Notes: a model not told the origin generated them from the letters alone. Shown: positions 1 through 9,240, counted from the stretch's first letter. The stretch is 64,000 nt of DNA from Pseudarthrobacter sulfonivorans (GCF_024391045.1 NZ_JANFCZ010000005.1:62001-126000), one strand, 5' to 3'. A program made the numbers and translations.

Positions 1-567
<567 letters not shown>

Positions 568-570
568 TCC

Positions 571-597
571 AAAGTTGAGCGCAGTACGCTCAACTTT
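571..597 (-). promoter_or_regulatory. HAIR-like HspR operator, upstream copy (perfect palindrome)
   Basis: Perfect 11-bp arms (AAAGTTGAGCG / CGCTCAACTTT) around a 5-nt centre. The core reads GTTGAGC-N7-GCTCAAC, matching HAIR spacing exactly. It lies just upstream of the dnaK -35 box. Confidence 0.8.
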
Positions 598-725
598 GGA
601 GTTTTCGGAGGACACACCACCCCGGCCGCCGCGTGTTTCCGGGGATTTTGGACCACGGGAAGTACGACGGCGGCTGGTGCGTTTCGCTGTAGGAGAACGT
701 TTGGGGGCGTCGCGGCGCCGCCGGC

Positions 726-1034
726 CTACCCGTGGAGCGGTCCGCGCTCCTGGTCGGTGGTGTTTACCTGTCCGTCAGTAAGGCCCTCCCGGATAGCCCC
801 TTCTGCACGGTCCGTTCCGGTGGTCCCGGCCTCACCGTAATCACCGTCGGGGTACTGGGCTTCCTCGGGATCCACTTCGGCGGGGCCCACTACTCCGGCA
901 TCGCCGTAGTCGCCCTCTTCGTACTGGCCGCCTTCGCCCTCCAGCCCGGGCGCTGTGCCGGCGCGCCGTGCCTGCTCTTCCCGGGCAGCGTCGCGGGCAA
1001 CCGGCTCGTCGGCAGGAATGTGATTTTCGCTCAT
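726..1034 (-). CDS. Small acidic repeat protein, function unknown
   Basis: 102-residue, strongly acidic, probably soluble and disordered protein with no recognised domain. Two imperfect copies of a GDYG[DE]AG-type motif are present (EEGDYGDAGVVG and PDGDYGEAGTTG), each preceded by Q-Y and acidic residues. I place the start at the ATG at 1032-1034, which has a GAGGAAGAG ribosome site; an ATG 33 nt further upstream in frame lacks one. It is monocistronic between the dnaK control region and the molybdopterin oxidoreductase operon. Such proteins occur as stress-related hypotheticals in soil actinobacteria, but I cannot assign a role. Confidence 0.75.
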   Translation of the reverse strand: MSENHIPADEPVARDAAREEQARRAGTAPGLEGEGGQYEEGDYGDAGVVGPAEVDPEEAQYPDGDYGEAGTTGTDRAEGAIREGLTDGQVNTTDQERGPLHG

Positions 1035-1137
1035 GGTGGCATCTCTTCCTCGAGGTTGCGCGTCCATGCGGGCGCACTTGGAGTTTACCCAGCACAGGCC
1101 GGGCTAAACAGGGGCGGCTGCAACTTAGATCCGTTTA

Positions 1138-1599
1138 TCAGCGTGCTGCCACCAAGGCCTGGGGAGCCGCCTGCTTCATCCGCGTCTGCAGCCATTTGAG
1201 CTGCCTCGATGTCTCCTTGCCGCACTGCGCCACCACCTCGAGGAGTTCCTCATCGCGCAGGGCGGAAGCGGCCTGCTTAACCATGGTCCAGGTGATGTCC
1301 ACGAAGCTCGCCAGGAGGTACAGGTCCTGCAGGTCCCGAAGCAAGCCGACGGGTCCGCTCCGGGTTTCGGCAAGGCCCTCGGCGTGCAGGCGTTCCGGTT
1401 CGTTGCCGGACTCCTCCTCGCCGTAGCGTTCGACGACGGGCTGCAGCAGCCGCCGATGTCCGTCGCACTGCCCCGCCAGGGTGAGGCACAGGAAGTGGAC
1501 GTCCGGCTCCTCGCCGTGACCGTCCGCGACCTGGCGAAAGGAGCTTCCCAGGGTCTCTTCGGCCTGGCGCAGCAGCCCCAGGTAGATGGTGAGGTTCAT
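1138..1599 (-). CDS. Helical partner protein of the molybdopterin oxidoreductase, hypothetical
   Basis: 153-residue protein that looks almost entirely alpha-helical. Its spaced Glu/His residues (for example QCDGHRRLLQPVVERYGEEE) would suit a four-helix, ferritin- or hemerythrin-like bundle, but I cannot confirm a metal site. Its ATG overlaps the TGA of the upstream oxidoreductase (ATGA at 1596-1599), so the two are translationally coupled and probably work together, for instance as a maturation factor or small subunit. There is no signal peptide or membrane segment. Confidence 0.7.
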   Translation of the reverse strand: MNLTIYLGLLRQAEETLGSSFRQVADGHGEEPDVHFLCLTLAGQCDGHRRLLQPVVERYGEEESGNEPERLHAEGLAETRSGPVGLLRDLQDLYLLASFVDITWTMVKQAASALRDEELLEVVAQCGKETSRQLKWLQTRMKQAAPQALVAAR

Positions 1600-4085
1600 G
1601 GCCTGCCTCCAACTGGTGTGATGGCGGATGGGAACTCGGGCGGCGGGGTGGGCTCAATGGCCTCGGACGCCTCGGCTTCCGGACCGCCTCGGGTGGCCGG
1701 AACCGCGCCAGTCCCGGTGGGGCGCGACGCCGTCGTGGTCGGTGCCGGTGCTGGTCCTGCACCGGCACCGATCCGCTCAACCCGTACCGCCGCGTTCTTG
1801 AACACCGGTTGCTTGGAGACAGGATCCCACTCGGTCAGGGTCAGCTCGTTGGCGGCCGTAGGGTGTTCCCCTGGTGTTCCGCCGGTGTCCCAGTAGCCGT
1901 AGTGGAAGGGGGCAAAAACCGTCCCGGGGCGGATGTCGGTGATCCGGACGGGCGCCTCAAGGCGACCCCGCCGGGACGTTACCCGCACCAGGTCGCCTTC
2001 GGCAATTCCGAGGGCGGCACTGTCGTCGGCGGCCATTTCGAGCCAGACTTTCGGTGCGGCGGCATCGAGCGGCCGGGAGCGCGCCGTCTTGGTCCGGGTG
2101 TGGAAATGGTAGGCGGTCCGCCCGGTGGTGTAACGCAGGGGGTAGTCCTGGTCCGGTTCCTCATGGGGCGGCACGTAGGCGGTGCTGCGCAGGATGGCCC
2201 GGCCGGCGGGTGCCATCGCTTTGTACTCGGCGGGCGGTACGGATGCCCCGGTCAGCAGGTCGTGGCCGTAGCTTTCGCAGTAGTCGGGTGCCGTGGGGAA
2301 CTCGCCGTCGCCGTACAGCCGGACGCAGCCGTTAGGATTCTCGCCGTTGCAGGGCCACGGGATGCCGCTGCCGCCGCGCAGCCTGTCGTAGCTCATCGCA
2401 GAGTAGTCACACGGCCGGCCTGCTGAGCATTCCTTCCACGCCTCGAAAGTGTCCTCCGGGCCGGTCCACGGCAGCAGCGGCCCGCCGGACAGGTTCCGGA
2501 AGTCCATCCGGCGTGAATAGTCGAGGAAGATGTCCAGGTCGGCCCGGGCTTCACCCGGTGGTTCCACCGCCTTTTCCGAGAGGTGGACGGTGCGGTTGAC
2601 GTTGGTGAACGTCCCGGCCTTTTCGCCCCACCCCGCGGCAGGAAGGACGACGTCGGCCGCTTGGGCGGTTTCGGTCAGGTACAGATCCTGCACCACCAGG
2701 AAGAGCTCGGGCTTGGCGAGGATCTCCCTGATCCTGGGGAGCTGCGGCATGGACACGGCCGGGTTGGTGGCCGAGACCCAGAGGAATTCGATGGACCCCT
2801 GCTCCGCGTACCGGAAGATCTGCAGGGCATGCGTGGGCGGCGCCCAGTGGGGAATGATGGCCGGATCGACATCCCAGAGCCGTGCCAGCTCCTTGATGTG
2901 GTCCTCGTTTTCCCAATTCCGGAAACCCGGCAGGTCGCCGTCGGCCCCGCACTCCCGATTGTTCTGCGCGGTTGGCTGCCCGTTCATTTGCAGGATGCCG
3001 CAGCCGGGGCGGCCCAGCAGGCCGCGGAGCAGGTGCAGGTTGTTCACCTGGCAGGACGCCGCTGTTGCCTGCGAGGACTGGTAGAAACCCTGCAGCACGG
3101 TGGACAGCACCCGTCCGGACATGCCGAAGATCCGGGCCGCTTCCCGGATGTCCGCTGCTGCCACGCCGCACGTTTCCGCGGCGGCCTCGGGAGTCCATGG
3201 TTCCACTGTTTTCCTGAGCTCTTCCAGGCCCAGCGTGTGGCTGTCCAGGTAGGCCGCATCCTCCCAGCCGTTGTGCAGGATTTCCCGGACCAGGGCATGC
3301 ATCAGGGCAAGGTTGGTGCCCGGCTTCAGCGCCAGGTGGACGTCGGCATGCCTGGCAACCTCGGTGTCACGGGGATCCACACAGACAATCTTCGGCCGGT
3401 CCGGTCCGGCGATCCGGTCCAGGACGCGGGACCACAGGACGGTCTGCGTTTCGGCCATGTTGTGGCCGTAGAGGAAGAGCGCGTCGCAGTGGTCGATATC
3501 TTCGTAGGCGCCGGGCTGTCCGTCGGCTCCAAACGACTCCTTGAGCGACGCTGCCGCGGTGGCCGTGCACAGCCTCGTGTTGCCGTCCATGTGGGGCGTG
3601 CCGATGCCGGCCTTGCCGATCACCGCCAAGGCGTAGTACTCCTCGAGGAACAGCTGGCCGCTGGTGTAGAAACCGTGACTGAGGGGACCTTTGGCCGTGA
3701 GCAGTTCCCGGCTCCGCCCCACAATGCGGTCCATCGCCACCTCCCAGCTGCACTCCACCAGCCGGCCGTTCTCGCGGATCAGCGGACGGGTGAGCCGGTC
3801 CTTGTGCGAGACTCCCTGCCAGCTGGCGAAAAGCCCCTTCGGCCCCAGCCGGCCGTGGTTGACCAAGTCGCCTGCCCGGCCGCGGATGCCCACCATAGAG
3901 CCGTCCTTGACCGCGATGTCGCAGGCGCAGCCGTTGCTGCACAGGACACAGGCGGACTGCACCCAACGGTCAACGTCCGCTTCCTGTACGCCGCCGTCGA
4001 GCGCCTGGTCCACCCGGACGGGCCACAGCCCGCCCCGGGCATAAGGGGTTCGGCTCCCCCAGATCTCAGCTATGCGGTCAGCCAC
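1596..4085 (-). CDS. Molybdopterin oxidoreductase (nitrate reductase/formate dehydrogenase-like)
   Basis: 829-residue bis-MGD molybdoenzyme of the DMSO-reductase superfamily. The N-terminal Fe-S motif has Cys46, Cys49 and Cys53, plus a nearby Cys55. The segment that normally carries the fourth ligand reads NHGRLGPKG, without cysteine. Cofactor-binding segments (YGHNMAETQTVLW, NGQPTAQNNRECG) and the C-terminal MopB-binding domain (LRYTTGRTAYHFHTRTKT) follow. A Pro/Ala-rich tail of about 60 residues ends the protein. I chose the GTG at 4083-4085 because an AGGAGG site lies 5 nt upstream and the protein begins VADRIAEIWG; an in-frame ATG 135 nt further up lacks this. No Tat signal is seen, so it is likely cytoplasmic. 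Substrate is not deducible. Confidence 0.85.
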   Translation of the reverse strand: MADRIAEIWGSRTPYARGGLWPVRVDQALDGGVQEADVDRWVQSACVLCSNGCACDIAVKDGSMVGIRGRAGDLVNHGRLGPKGLFASWQGVSHKDRLTRPLIRENGRLVECSWEVAMDRIVGRSRELLTAKGPLSHGFYTSGQLFLEEYYALAVIGKAGIGTPHMDGNTRLCTATAAASLKESFGADGQPGAYEDIDHCDALFLYGHNMAETQTVLWSRVLDRIAGPDRPKIVCVDPRDTEVARHADVHLALKPGTNLALMHALVREILHNGWEDAAYLDSHTLGLEELRKTVEPWTPEAAAETCGVAAADIREAARIFGMSGRVLSTVLQGFYQSSQATAASCQVNNLHLLRGLLGRPGCGILQMNGQPTAQNNRECGADGDLPGFRNWENEDHIKELARLWDVDPAIIPHWAPPTHALQIFRYAEQGSIEFLWVSATNPAVSMPQLPRIREILAKPELFLVVQDLYLTETAQAADVVLPAAGWGEKAGTFTNVNRTVHLSEKAVEPPGEARADLDIFLDYSRRMDFRNLSGGPLLPWTGPEDTFEAWKECSAGRPCDYSAMSYDRLRGGSGIPWPCNGENPNGCVRLYGDGEFPTAPDYCESYGHDLLTGASVPPAEYKAMAPAGRAILRSTAYVPPHEEPDQDYPLRYTTGRTAYHFHTRTKTARSRPLDAAAPKVWLEMAADDSAALGIAEGDLVRVTSRRGRLEAPVRITDIRPGTVFAPFHYGYWDTGGTPGEHPTAANELTLTEWDPVSKQPVFKNAAVRVERIGAGAGPAPAPTTTASRPTGTGAVPATRGGPEAEASEAIEPTPPPEFPSAITPVGGRP
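1739..1771. repeat. Perfect 13-bp inverted repeat inside the oxidoreductase coding end
   Basis: Arms TCGGTGCCGGTGC (1739-1751) and its exact complement (1759-1771) enclose a 7-nt loop. It encodes part of the low-complexity Gly/Ala/Pro tail, so it may be a by-product of repetitive coding, but the RNA hairpin would be very stable. Confidence 0.7.
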
Positions 4086-4326
4086 GGCGGCCTCCTGGGT
4101 TCTTACGGCGGCGGAAGACTTCCTGCTGCTCAGGCTAGACCCGGATGATGCCAAACAAAAGGGCAGTAGGCTTACTATTATTGGCCCACGTAGCCGGAAC
4201 CGTTCGCGTCCGGGCGTCACGCAAAACAGGCTTTCGGCGCCACCGCGGGCCGGCGTCCCCGGAAATCCGCGCGCTTACCGACGACGGACGGCCAAAAGCA
4301 TGCGTGGCGTGACACGCCGGGCCGGA

Positions 4327-5073
4327 TCAGATCGAGCTGAAGCCCGCCACGCCCGCGAGGACCGCCAGGTGGTGCTCGAAGAGTTCATCGCGGGCGCTGA
4401 ACGTTTCGGACCCATACTGGCCGAAGACCTCGAAGCTCACGGCGCCGAACAGCGACGTCCACGCCAGCACGCCGTTGGCCACGAGGACGTCGGGCACGGC
4501 CAGTCCAAGTTCCGCGCGGATCGTTTCGAAATCGGCAGCAAGCGCCGGAGGCACGGGGGGAGGCACGACGGCGGCACACGCCGGCGGCGTCAGGTCGCCT
4601 GCGCGGTAGGCGGCGTCGAGGATCCCCACCAGACGGTAAATCACCCGGGTGCCGGGCGCCGTGGTCTGGCTGGCGGGGGCCTGATAGCCGGGCACCGGGC
4701 TGCCGAACAGCAGGCCGTAGCGGGCGGGCTCACGCAGCGCCCAGCCCCGGACTGCGAGTCCCAGGGCAGTAAACCGGCCGGCGAAGTCACGCTCAGGCCG
4801 TGCGTTCACGGCCGCATCCACCGCATCACCGAGCTCGTTGTAGGCGTCCACCAGCAGCAGGGTCAGAAGCTCGTCCCGGTTGGCCACGTAGCGGTAGACG
4901 GCGGACGAGACAACACCCAGATCCCTTGCTACGGCGCGCAGGGACAGCGCGGCCGCGCCGTGGGTTGCCAGGTGGTCCCGGCCCAGCCGAACAATGTCAG
5001 CGATCGTCTGGGCACGGGCCCGCTCCCTGGGCGTCCGGACGGCGGTTTCCGCGTTGGCGGCGGCGTCACTCAT
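4327..5073 (-). CDS. TetR family transcriptional regulator
   Basis: 248-residue repressor with an N-terminal TetR helix-turn-helix (about residues 18-65; LSLRAVARDLGVVSSAVYRYV) and a WHG-type C-terminal ligand domain (FAGRFTALGLAVRGWALREPARYGLLFGSPVPGY). It is divergent from the reductase gene at 5203. The intergenic region holds two copies of AGAGCA-N-TGCTCT, presumably its operators, so it should repress both itself and the reductase. The start is placed at 5073, where a -35 TTGACA and a -10-like GATGCT lie 6 nt before the ATG, suggesting a leaderless mRNA. An upstream in-frame start at 5091 is possible. Confidence 0.9.
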   Translation of the reverse strand: MSDAAANAETAVRTPRERARAQTIADIVRLGRDHLATHGAAALSLRAVARDLGVVSSAVYRYVANRDELLTLLLVDAYNELGDAVDAAVNARPERDFAGRFTALGLAVRGWALREPARYGLLFGSPVPGYQAPASQTTAPGTRVIYRLVGILDAAYRAGDLTPPACAAVVPPPVPPALAADFETIRAELGLAVPDVLVANGVLAWTSLFGAVSFEVFGQYGSETFSARDELFEHHLAVLAGVAGFSSI

Positions 5074-5079
5074 GGGTCC

Positions 5080-5107
5080 AGCATCGCACAAAGCAGAGCA
5101 GTGTCAA
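5080..5107 (-). promoter_or_regulatory. Leaderless promoter of the TetR gene
   Basis: TTGACA (5102-5107), 16-nt spacer, then GATGCT (5080-5085), followed by 6 nt and the ATG at 5071-5073. A half-operator AGAGCAGTG (5095-5103) lies in the spacer, consistent with autorepression. Confidence 0.5.
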
Positions 5108-5113
5108 CAATTG

Positions 5114-5126
5114 AGAGCACTGCTCT
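5114..5126. promoter_or_regulatory. TetR operator O1, AGAGCA-C-TGCTCT
   Basis: Perfect 6-bp arms around a single base. It lies between the divergent TetR and reductase genes and is the same sequence as O2 except for the central base. Confidence 0.75.
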
Positions 5127-5160
5127 TGACGTAGGTCCGGACGGCGAGCATCCTTATTGG

Positions 5161-5173
5161 AGAGCAGTGCTCT
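5161..5173. promoter_or_regulatory. TetR operator O2, AGAGCA-G-TGCTCT
   Basis: Second perfect copy 47 bp downstream of O1 and 29 bp before the reductase start codon. It overlaps the likely transcription start of that gene; a TTGACG at 5126-5131 could be its -35 box. Confidence 0.75.
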
Positions 5174-5202
5174 CAAACGAAGAAAGTCTCGAAGGGGAAG
5201 TC

Positions 5203-6132
5203 ATGAACGATCTCAATGTTGTCACGGGTGCCGGCCCTGTTGGCTGGGCGGTCGCCGAACAGCTGGCCGGGCAGGGCAAGCACGTGAAGGTACTGACGCG
5301 TTCCGGCTCGGGCCCGGCGCATCCGCTGGTGGAACGGCTGACCGTCGACGTCCAGGATGCCGCCCAGGTGCGTGCGGCGTTCGCAGGCGCCACCGCCGTG
5401 TTCCACTGCATCCACGGATCCTCCTACACGGCGGACGCGTGGCGGGCGGAACTGCCCCGGGCGGAACAAACGGTGCTGGCCGCGGCGCACGAGGCTGGCG
5501 CCGTCGTCGTTTTTCCCGAAAGCCTCTACTCCTACAGCGAGCCGGACCGGCCCATGACCGAAGCGGGGCCGCGGACCGCCCGCGGCGGCAAGCGCGGAGT
5601 CCGCACTGACCTGCTCCAGTCCAGGGACGCCTCGCCCGCCAACACCGTCAGCGTGGCGGCCGGCGACTTCTTCGGCCCGCATGTCCGGAACTCCCACGGC
5701 GGCGAACGCATGGTGGCGCCTGTCCTGGCGGGAAAGAAACTCTGGGTTGTCGGCAGCGCGGACCAGCCACACTCGTTCACCTACGTCCCGGACCTCGCAG
5801 CGGCGATGATCCGCTCCGCGCAGACCCCCGCACTGTGGAACAAAGTGTGGCACGCGCCCACCGGTCCGGCGGTGACGCAGCGGCAGCTGGCAACTGCCTT
5901 CGCGGAAGCCGGCGGAGCCGCCCCGCCGAAGATTGGGGCAATCCCCGGTTGGGCGCTCCGGACGATGGGTGTCTTCTCGAAGGATCTCGGGGAGCTCGGC
6001 GAGACCCTCTACCAGTTCCAAGAGCCCTTCGTGATGGACTCGGCCGCGAGCCAGGCCGCCCTGGGCCTGCAGCCGACACCCCTGCACCAGGCCGCCGCGG
6101 AAACGGTGGCCTGGTGGCGGGCGCAGGGCTGA
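5203..6132 (+). CDS. NAD(P)-binding epimerase/NmrA-like oxidoreductase
   Basis: 309-residue atypical short-chain dehydrogenase of the NAD-dependent epimerase/NmrA group. The N-terminal Rossmann motif is VVTGAGPVGWAVAEQL, in place of the usual GxxGxxG, followed by an acidic-to-basic switch (VKVLTRSGS) that favours NADP. It has YSYSEPDRPMTE near the active-site position, but I cannot identify a clear Tyr-x3-Lys pair. The ATG at 5203 has an AAGGGGA ribosome site; the frame is open far upstream, but that part is antisense to tetR and not coding. The physiological substrate is unknown; TetR control suggests induction by a small molecule. Confidence 0.85.
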   Translation: MNDLNVVTGAGPVGWAVAEQLAGQGKHVKVLTRSGSGPAHPLVERLTVDVQDAAQVRAAFAGATAVFHCIHGSSYTADAWRAELPRAEQTVLAAAHEAGAVVVFPESLYSYSEPDRPMTEAGPRTARGGKRGVRTDLLQSRDASPANTVSVAAGDFFGPHVRNSHGGERMVAPVLAGKKLWVVGSADQPHSFTYVPDLAAAMIRSAQTPALWNKVWHAPTGPAVTQRQLATAFAEAGGAAPPKIGAIPGWALRTMGVFSKDLGELGETLYQFQEPFVMDSAASQAALGLQPTPLHQAAAETVAWWRAQG

Positions 6133-6150
6133 GGCTACCCAGGGCGGTGG

Positions 6151-8367
6151 CTACCGGCTGCCGGCGCCTTCCGACTCCAGCTCCACGTCTGCGGTGTCCC
6201 GCGTGGCGGCCGCATCCAGCTCCGGACGGCCCAGCTTGCTCGGCCACCAGATGCGCGGGCCGATGTCGGAGGTCAGGGCCGGAACCAGCAGCGAGCGCAC
6301 CAGGACCGTGTCCAGCAGCACACCGAAGGCCACAATGAACGCCAGTTGGACCAGGAACATGATGGGAATGATGCTCAAGGCGGCAAAGGTGGCGGCCAGC
6401 ACCACGCCGGCTGACGTGATCACACCGCCGGTCACCCCCAGCCCGCGGAGGATCCCCGGACGCGTCCCGTGCTTCAGCGATTCCTCGCGCACCCGGCTCA
6501 TGAGGAAGATGTTGTAGTCCACGCCCAGGGCCACCAGGAAGACGAATCCGAATAGCGGCACGGTGGCATCCGCGCCGGGGAAACCGAGCAGATTGTTGAA
6601 CACCAAGGCCGAGACGCCCATTGCCGCGCCGTAGGACAGCACCACCGAGAGCACCAGGAGGACCGGTGCCACCACGGAGCGGAGCAGGAGCATCAGGATA
6701 AAGAGGATGACCACCAGCACCACGGGGATGATGATCACCAGGTCGCGCTGCGCGGTGGTGTTCGTATCCAGGGCCGTGGCGGTCACCCCGCCCACCAGCG
6801 CACCGGCGTCGACGGCCTTCACCTCCTGGCGCAGCGCCTTGACCACGTCCTCGGCCTCGATGGAATCCGCGGCATAGTTGAGTGTGGCGTTGATCAGCAC
6901 TTTGCCGTCGCGGACGTCGGGGGCGGTGGGGGCCCCGGGTGCGCCTGAACCGGTGGAAACGATGGGGACGCTGCCTGGAGCCAGGAGGTAGGCGTCTCCC
7001 ACGCCGTCGGCCGCTTTGACCTTTGCGAGCACCTCTGCAGCCTTGCCTTCATCCGCAACCACGACGGCGGGGCTGCCGCTGCCGGCGTCGAAATGGCGCG
7101 CCAGCGCGTCCTGGCCGTCCACGGCGTTGGACGCTGTGAGGATGACATCCGTCTGCGGCACGCCGTTGGCCTTCAGCTGCAGGATGCCCGTCGAGGCCAC
7201 CAGCAGCAGGAGGACCGAGGCGATCCACACGGTGCGCGGGCGTCGGGAGACCAGCGAACCGGTGGCACGCCAGAGACCCTTCTGCCCCTCCAGGCCGGTC
7301 ACCAGCTCCGGTTCGCGCTGGTGGTCCGGGACCAGCTTGGGGCGGAACGGCCAGAACGCGGCCCGGCCCAGGAGTGCCATCAGCGCCGGCAGCAGGGTCA
7401 GCGCCGCGAACAGCGAGCAGAGGATGCCCGCGGCGGCCACCGGGCCCAGGCCCTTGTTGGAGTTCAGATCGGAAAACAGCAGGCAGAGGAGAGCAATGAT
7501 GACGGTGGCGCCGGAAGCCACGATCGGTTCCACGGACGCCTTCCACGCCGTCAACACCGCCGCGGTCCGGTTGTGGGTGTGGGTCAGGGCTTCGCGGAAC
7601 CGCGCCACGTACAGCAGCGCATAGTCCGTGGCCGCGCCGATCACCAGGATGGACAGGATGCCCTGGCTCTGTCCGTTCAGCTGGATCCAGCCGAGTTTGG
7701 CCATTCCGAACACCAGCAGGATGGCGGCGCACAGTGCGAAGACGGACGTCAGCAGGACCGCGATGGGCAGGAGCAGGGAGCGGTAGACGATCAGGAGGAT
7801 GACAAAGACAGCACCGAGTGCCACCAGCAGCAGGATGCCGTCAATCCCTGCGAACGCGCTGGTGAGGTCCGCGGCCAGGCCAGCAGGTCCGGTCACGAAC
7901 GTCTGCATGCCCTGCGGGGCGGCGTCGGCAACGGTGGCCCGCAGTTCCTTGACCGCTTCCTTCAGCTCACCGGATGAACGGATCGGGGCGATGAACTGGA
8001 CAGCTTTCCCGTCCTCGGAGGGGATGGGGCCGATCACGGTGCTGCCGAGCTTGAGGGCTTCCAGGTCGGCTTTCAGGCCGGCGGCCTCGCCCAGCTGGGC
8101 CCGGGTGAAGGCCTCAGCATTCTCAATCACGATGACGGCAGGCACTTCATTGGAGTCCCGGAACTTTGCCTGCCATTCCTGCGCCGCCGTGGCTTCGGCA
8201 CTTGCGGGCAGGAACGAGGCCTGGTCATTCGAGGAGACCTCACTGAGGCGTCCGAACGTGGGTCCGCCAATGCCGGCGACTGCCAGCCACGTGAGCACCA
8301 GGAGGACCGGGATGAGCCAGCGGAGCCAGAACGGAACCCGCGCGCTGTGTTGGGGACTGGTTTTCAT
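6151..8367 (-). CDS. MMPL/RND family membrane exporter
   Basis: 738-residue integral membrane transporter with the duplicated MMPL layout: one N-terminal helix, a periplasmic-type domain (about residues 40-190), a block of five helices beginning GIDGILLLVALGAVFVILL, then the same pattern repeated and ending DIGPRIWWPSKL, a typical MMPL end. It probably exports lipids, drugs or other hydrophobic compounds using the proton gradient. The start at 8365-8367 has an AAGGAA site. It is divergent from a MarR regulator whose operator lies in the shared upstream region, the usual arrangement for an inducible efflux pump. Confidence 0.93.
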   Translation of the reverse strand: MKTSPQHSARVPFWLRWLIPVLLVLTWLAVAGIGGPTFGRLSEVSSNDQASFLPASAEATAAQEWQAKFRDSNEVPAVIVIENAEAFTRAQLGEAAGLKADLEALKLGSTVIGPIPSEDGKAVQFIAPIRSSGELKEAVKELRATVADAAPQGMQTFVTGPAGLAADLTSAFAGIDGILLLVALGAVFVILLIVYRSLLLPIAVLLTSVFALCAAILLVFGMAKLGWIQLNGQSQGILSILVIGAATDYALLYVARFREALTHTHNRTAAVLTAWKASVEPIVASGATVIIALLCLLFSDLNSNKGLGPVAAAGILCSLFAALTLLPALMALLGRAAFWPFRPKLVPDHQREPELVTGLEGQKGLWRATGSLVSRRPRTVWIASVLLLLVASTGILQLKANGVPQTDVILTASNAVDGQDALARHFDAGSGSPAVVVADEGKAAEVLAKVKAADGVGDAYLLAPGSVPIVSTGSGAPGAPTAPDVRDGKVLINATLNYAADSIEAEDVVKALRQEVKAVDAGALVGGVTATALDTNTTAQRDLVIIIPVVLVVILFILMLLLRSVVAPVLLVLSVVLSYGAAMGVSALVFNNLLGFPGADATVPLFGFVFLVALGVDYNIFLMSRVREESLKHGTRPGILRGLGVTGGVITSAGVVLAATFAALSIIPIMFLVQLAFIVAFGVLLDTVLVRSLLVPALTSDIGPRIWWPSKLGRPELDAAATRDTADVELESEGAGSR

Positions 8368-8418
8368 GATTCCTTCTTGACCGGGGAGCGGAGGCGTACA
8401 ATTGATTCCATCATAGAG

Positions 8419-8437
8419 TATCTCCACCATAGAGATA
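8419..8437. promoter_or_regulatory. Candidate MarR operator, TATCTC-N7-GAGATA
   Basis: Perfect 6-bp arms in an AT-richer patch between the divergent MMPL and MarR genes. A partial direct repeat (CATAGAGTAT and CATAGAGATA) is superimposed on it. Position and symmetry suit a MarR dimer. Confidence 0.55.
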
Positions 8438-8568
8438 AGTGGCTGTCGTGCAATTTCCTCCATCGTCCCCGTGGAAGGGCCCCGGAGGGCGTTGCTGCAG
8501 TAAGATCCGTCAAGGCACCGCGAGGTGCCGCCATCAGCACCGCGGCCGCAGGCAGAGGAGGGACATAC

Positions 8569-9126
8569 ATGGCAGGAGAACCCTTCCAGGGGCCACCCGA
8601 CTCCGCACCGCAGTCCCTCATCCGGCTGCTGCAGGAATTCACGCTTGAGGCCAACCGGTATGCGGACTCCGCCGGCGAGCGCAATGACATGCACCGAACC
8701 GATCTGAATGCCCTGGCTGTCATCATGCGCCACACCGCCAAGGGCCTTGTGGTCACGCCCGGCGTCCTGCGGAAGGAACTGCACCTCAGCTCCCCGGCCA
8801 CCACTGCCCTCATCGACCGGCTGGACAACTCCGGCCACGTGGTCCGCGAACGGCACGCGTCGGACCGGCGGCAGGTCCAGCTCCGCATGACGCCCAAGGC
8901 CTTCCAGGACGGCGGCGCCATGTTCCTGCCGCTGTCCCGCCATATGGGGGCGGCCATCGCTGCCTTCTCCCCCGAGGAACTGGAACTGGTGACCCGGTTT
9001 ATGACCGCCATGGTGGATGCCACCGTCGCCGCCCGCCAGGAAGCGTCCGGCGACGTCCCGGCCACCCCCGGCTCTCCTGCCAACCCCGGAGCCTCGGCCG
9101 CTGCTGAGTCCCGCCCGCCCAAGTAG
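8569..9126 (+). CDS. MarR family transcriptional regulator
   Basis: 185-residue winged-helix repressor. The recognition region reads LRKELHLSSPATTALIDRLDNSGHV and the wing is RHASDRRQVQLRMT, the characteristic D-x-R-x3-hydrophobic signature of MarR. A low-complexity Ala/Pro/Ser tail of about 25 residues follows. An AGAGGAGG site precedes the ATG at 8569. It most likely represses the divergent MMPL exporter and itself via the palindrome at 8419-8437. Confidence 0.92.
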   Translation: MAGEPFQGPPDSAPQSLIRLLQEFTLEANRYADSAGERNDMHRTDLNALAVIMRHTAKGLVVTPGVLRKELHLSSPATTALIDRLDNSGHVVRERHASDRRQVQLRMTPKAFQDGGAMFLPLSRHMGAAIAAFSPEELELVTRFMTAMVDATVAARQEASGDVPATPGSPANPGASAAAESRPPK

Positions 9127-9240
9127 GTAGCGGTACATGTCGTTTTGGGCCCTCATACCCACTTGTGCTGCCACCCAGTTGGGCGGAACCCACGACGGCG
9201 GTTCCTCCCATTCCTGCAACGGCGGCGGTAGCGTTTGGTT

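Noticed and set aside
2583..4148. Long open frame (521 codons) antisense to the molybdopterin oxidoreductase
   Set aside because: It mirrors the real gene, is Gly/Arg/His-rich without any domain, and arises from high GC at third positions.
4072..5202. Large in-frame upstream extension of the reductase gene
   Set aside because: It runs antisense through tetR and the operators; the ATG at 5203 has a ribosome site and starts right before the Rossmann motif.
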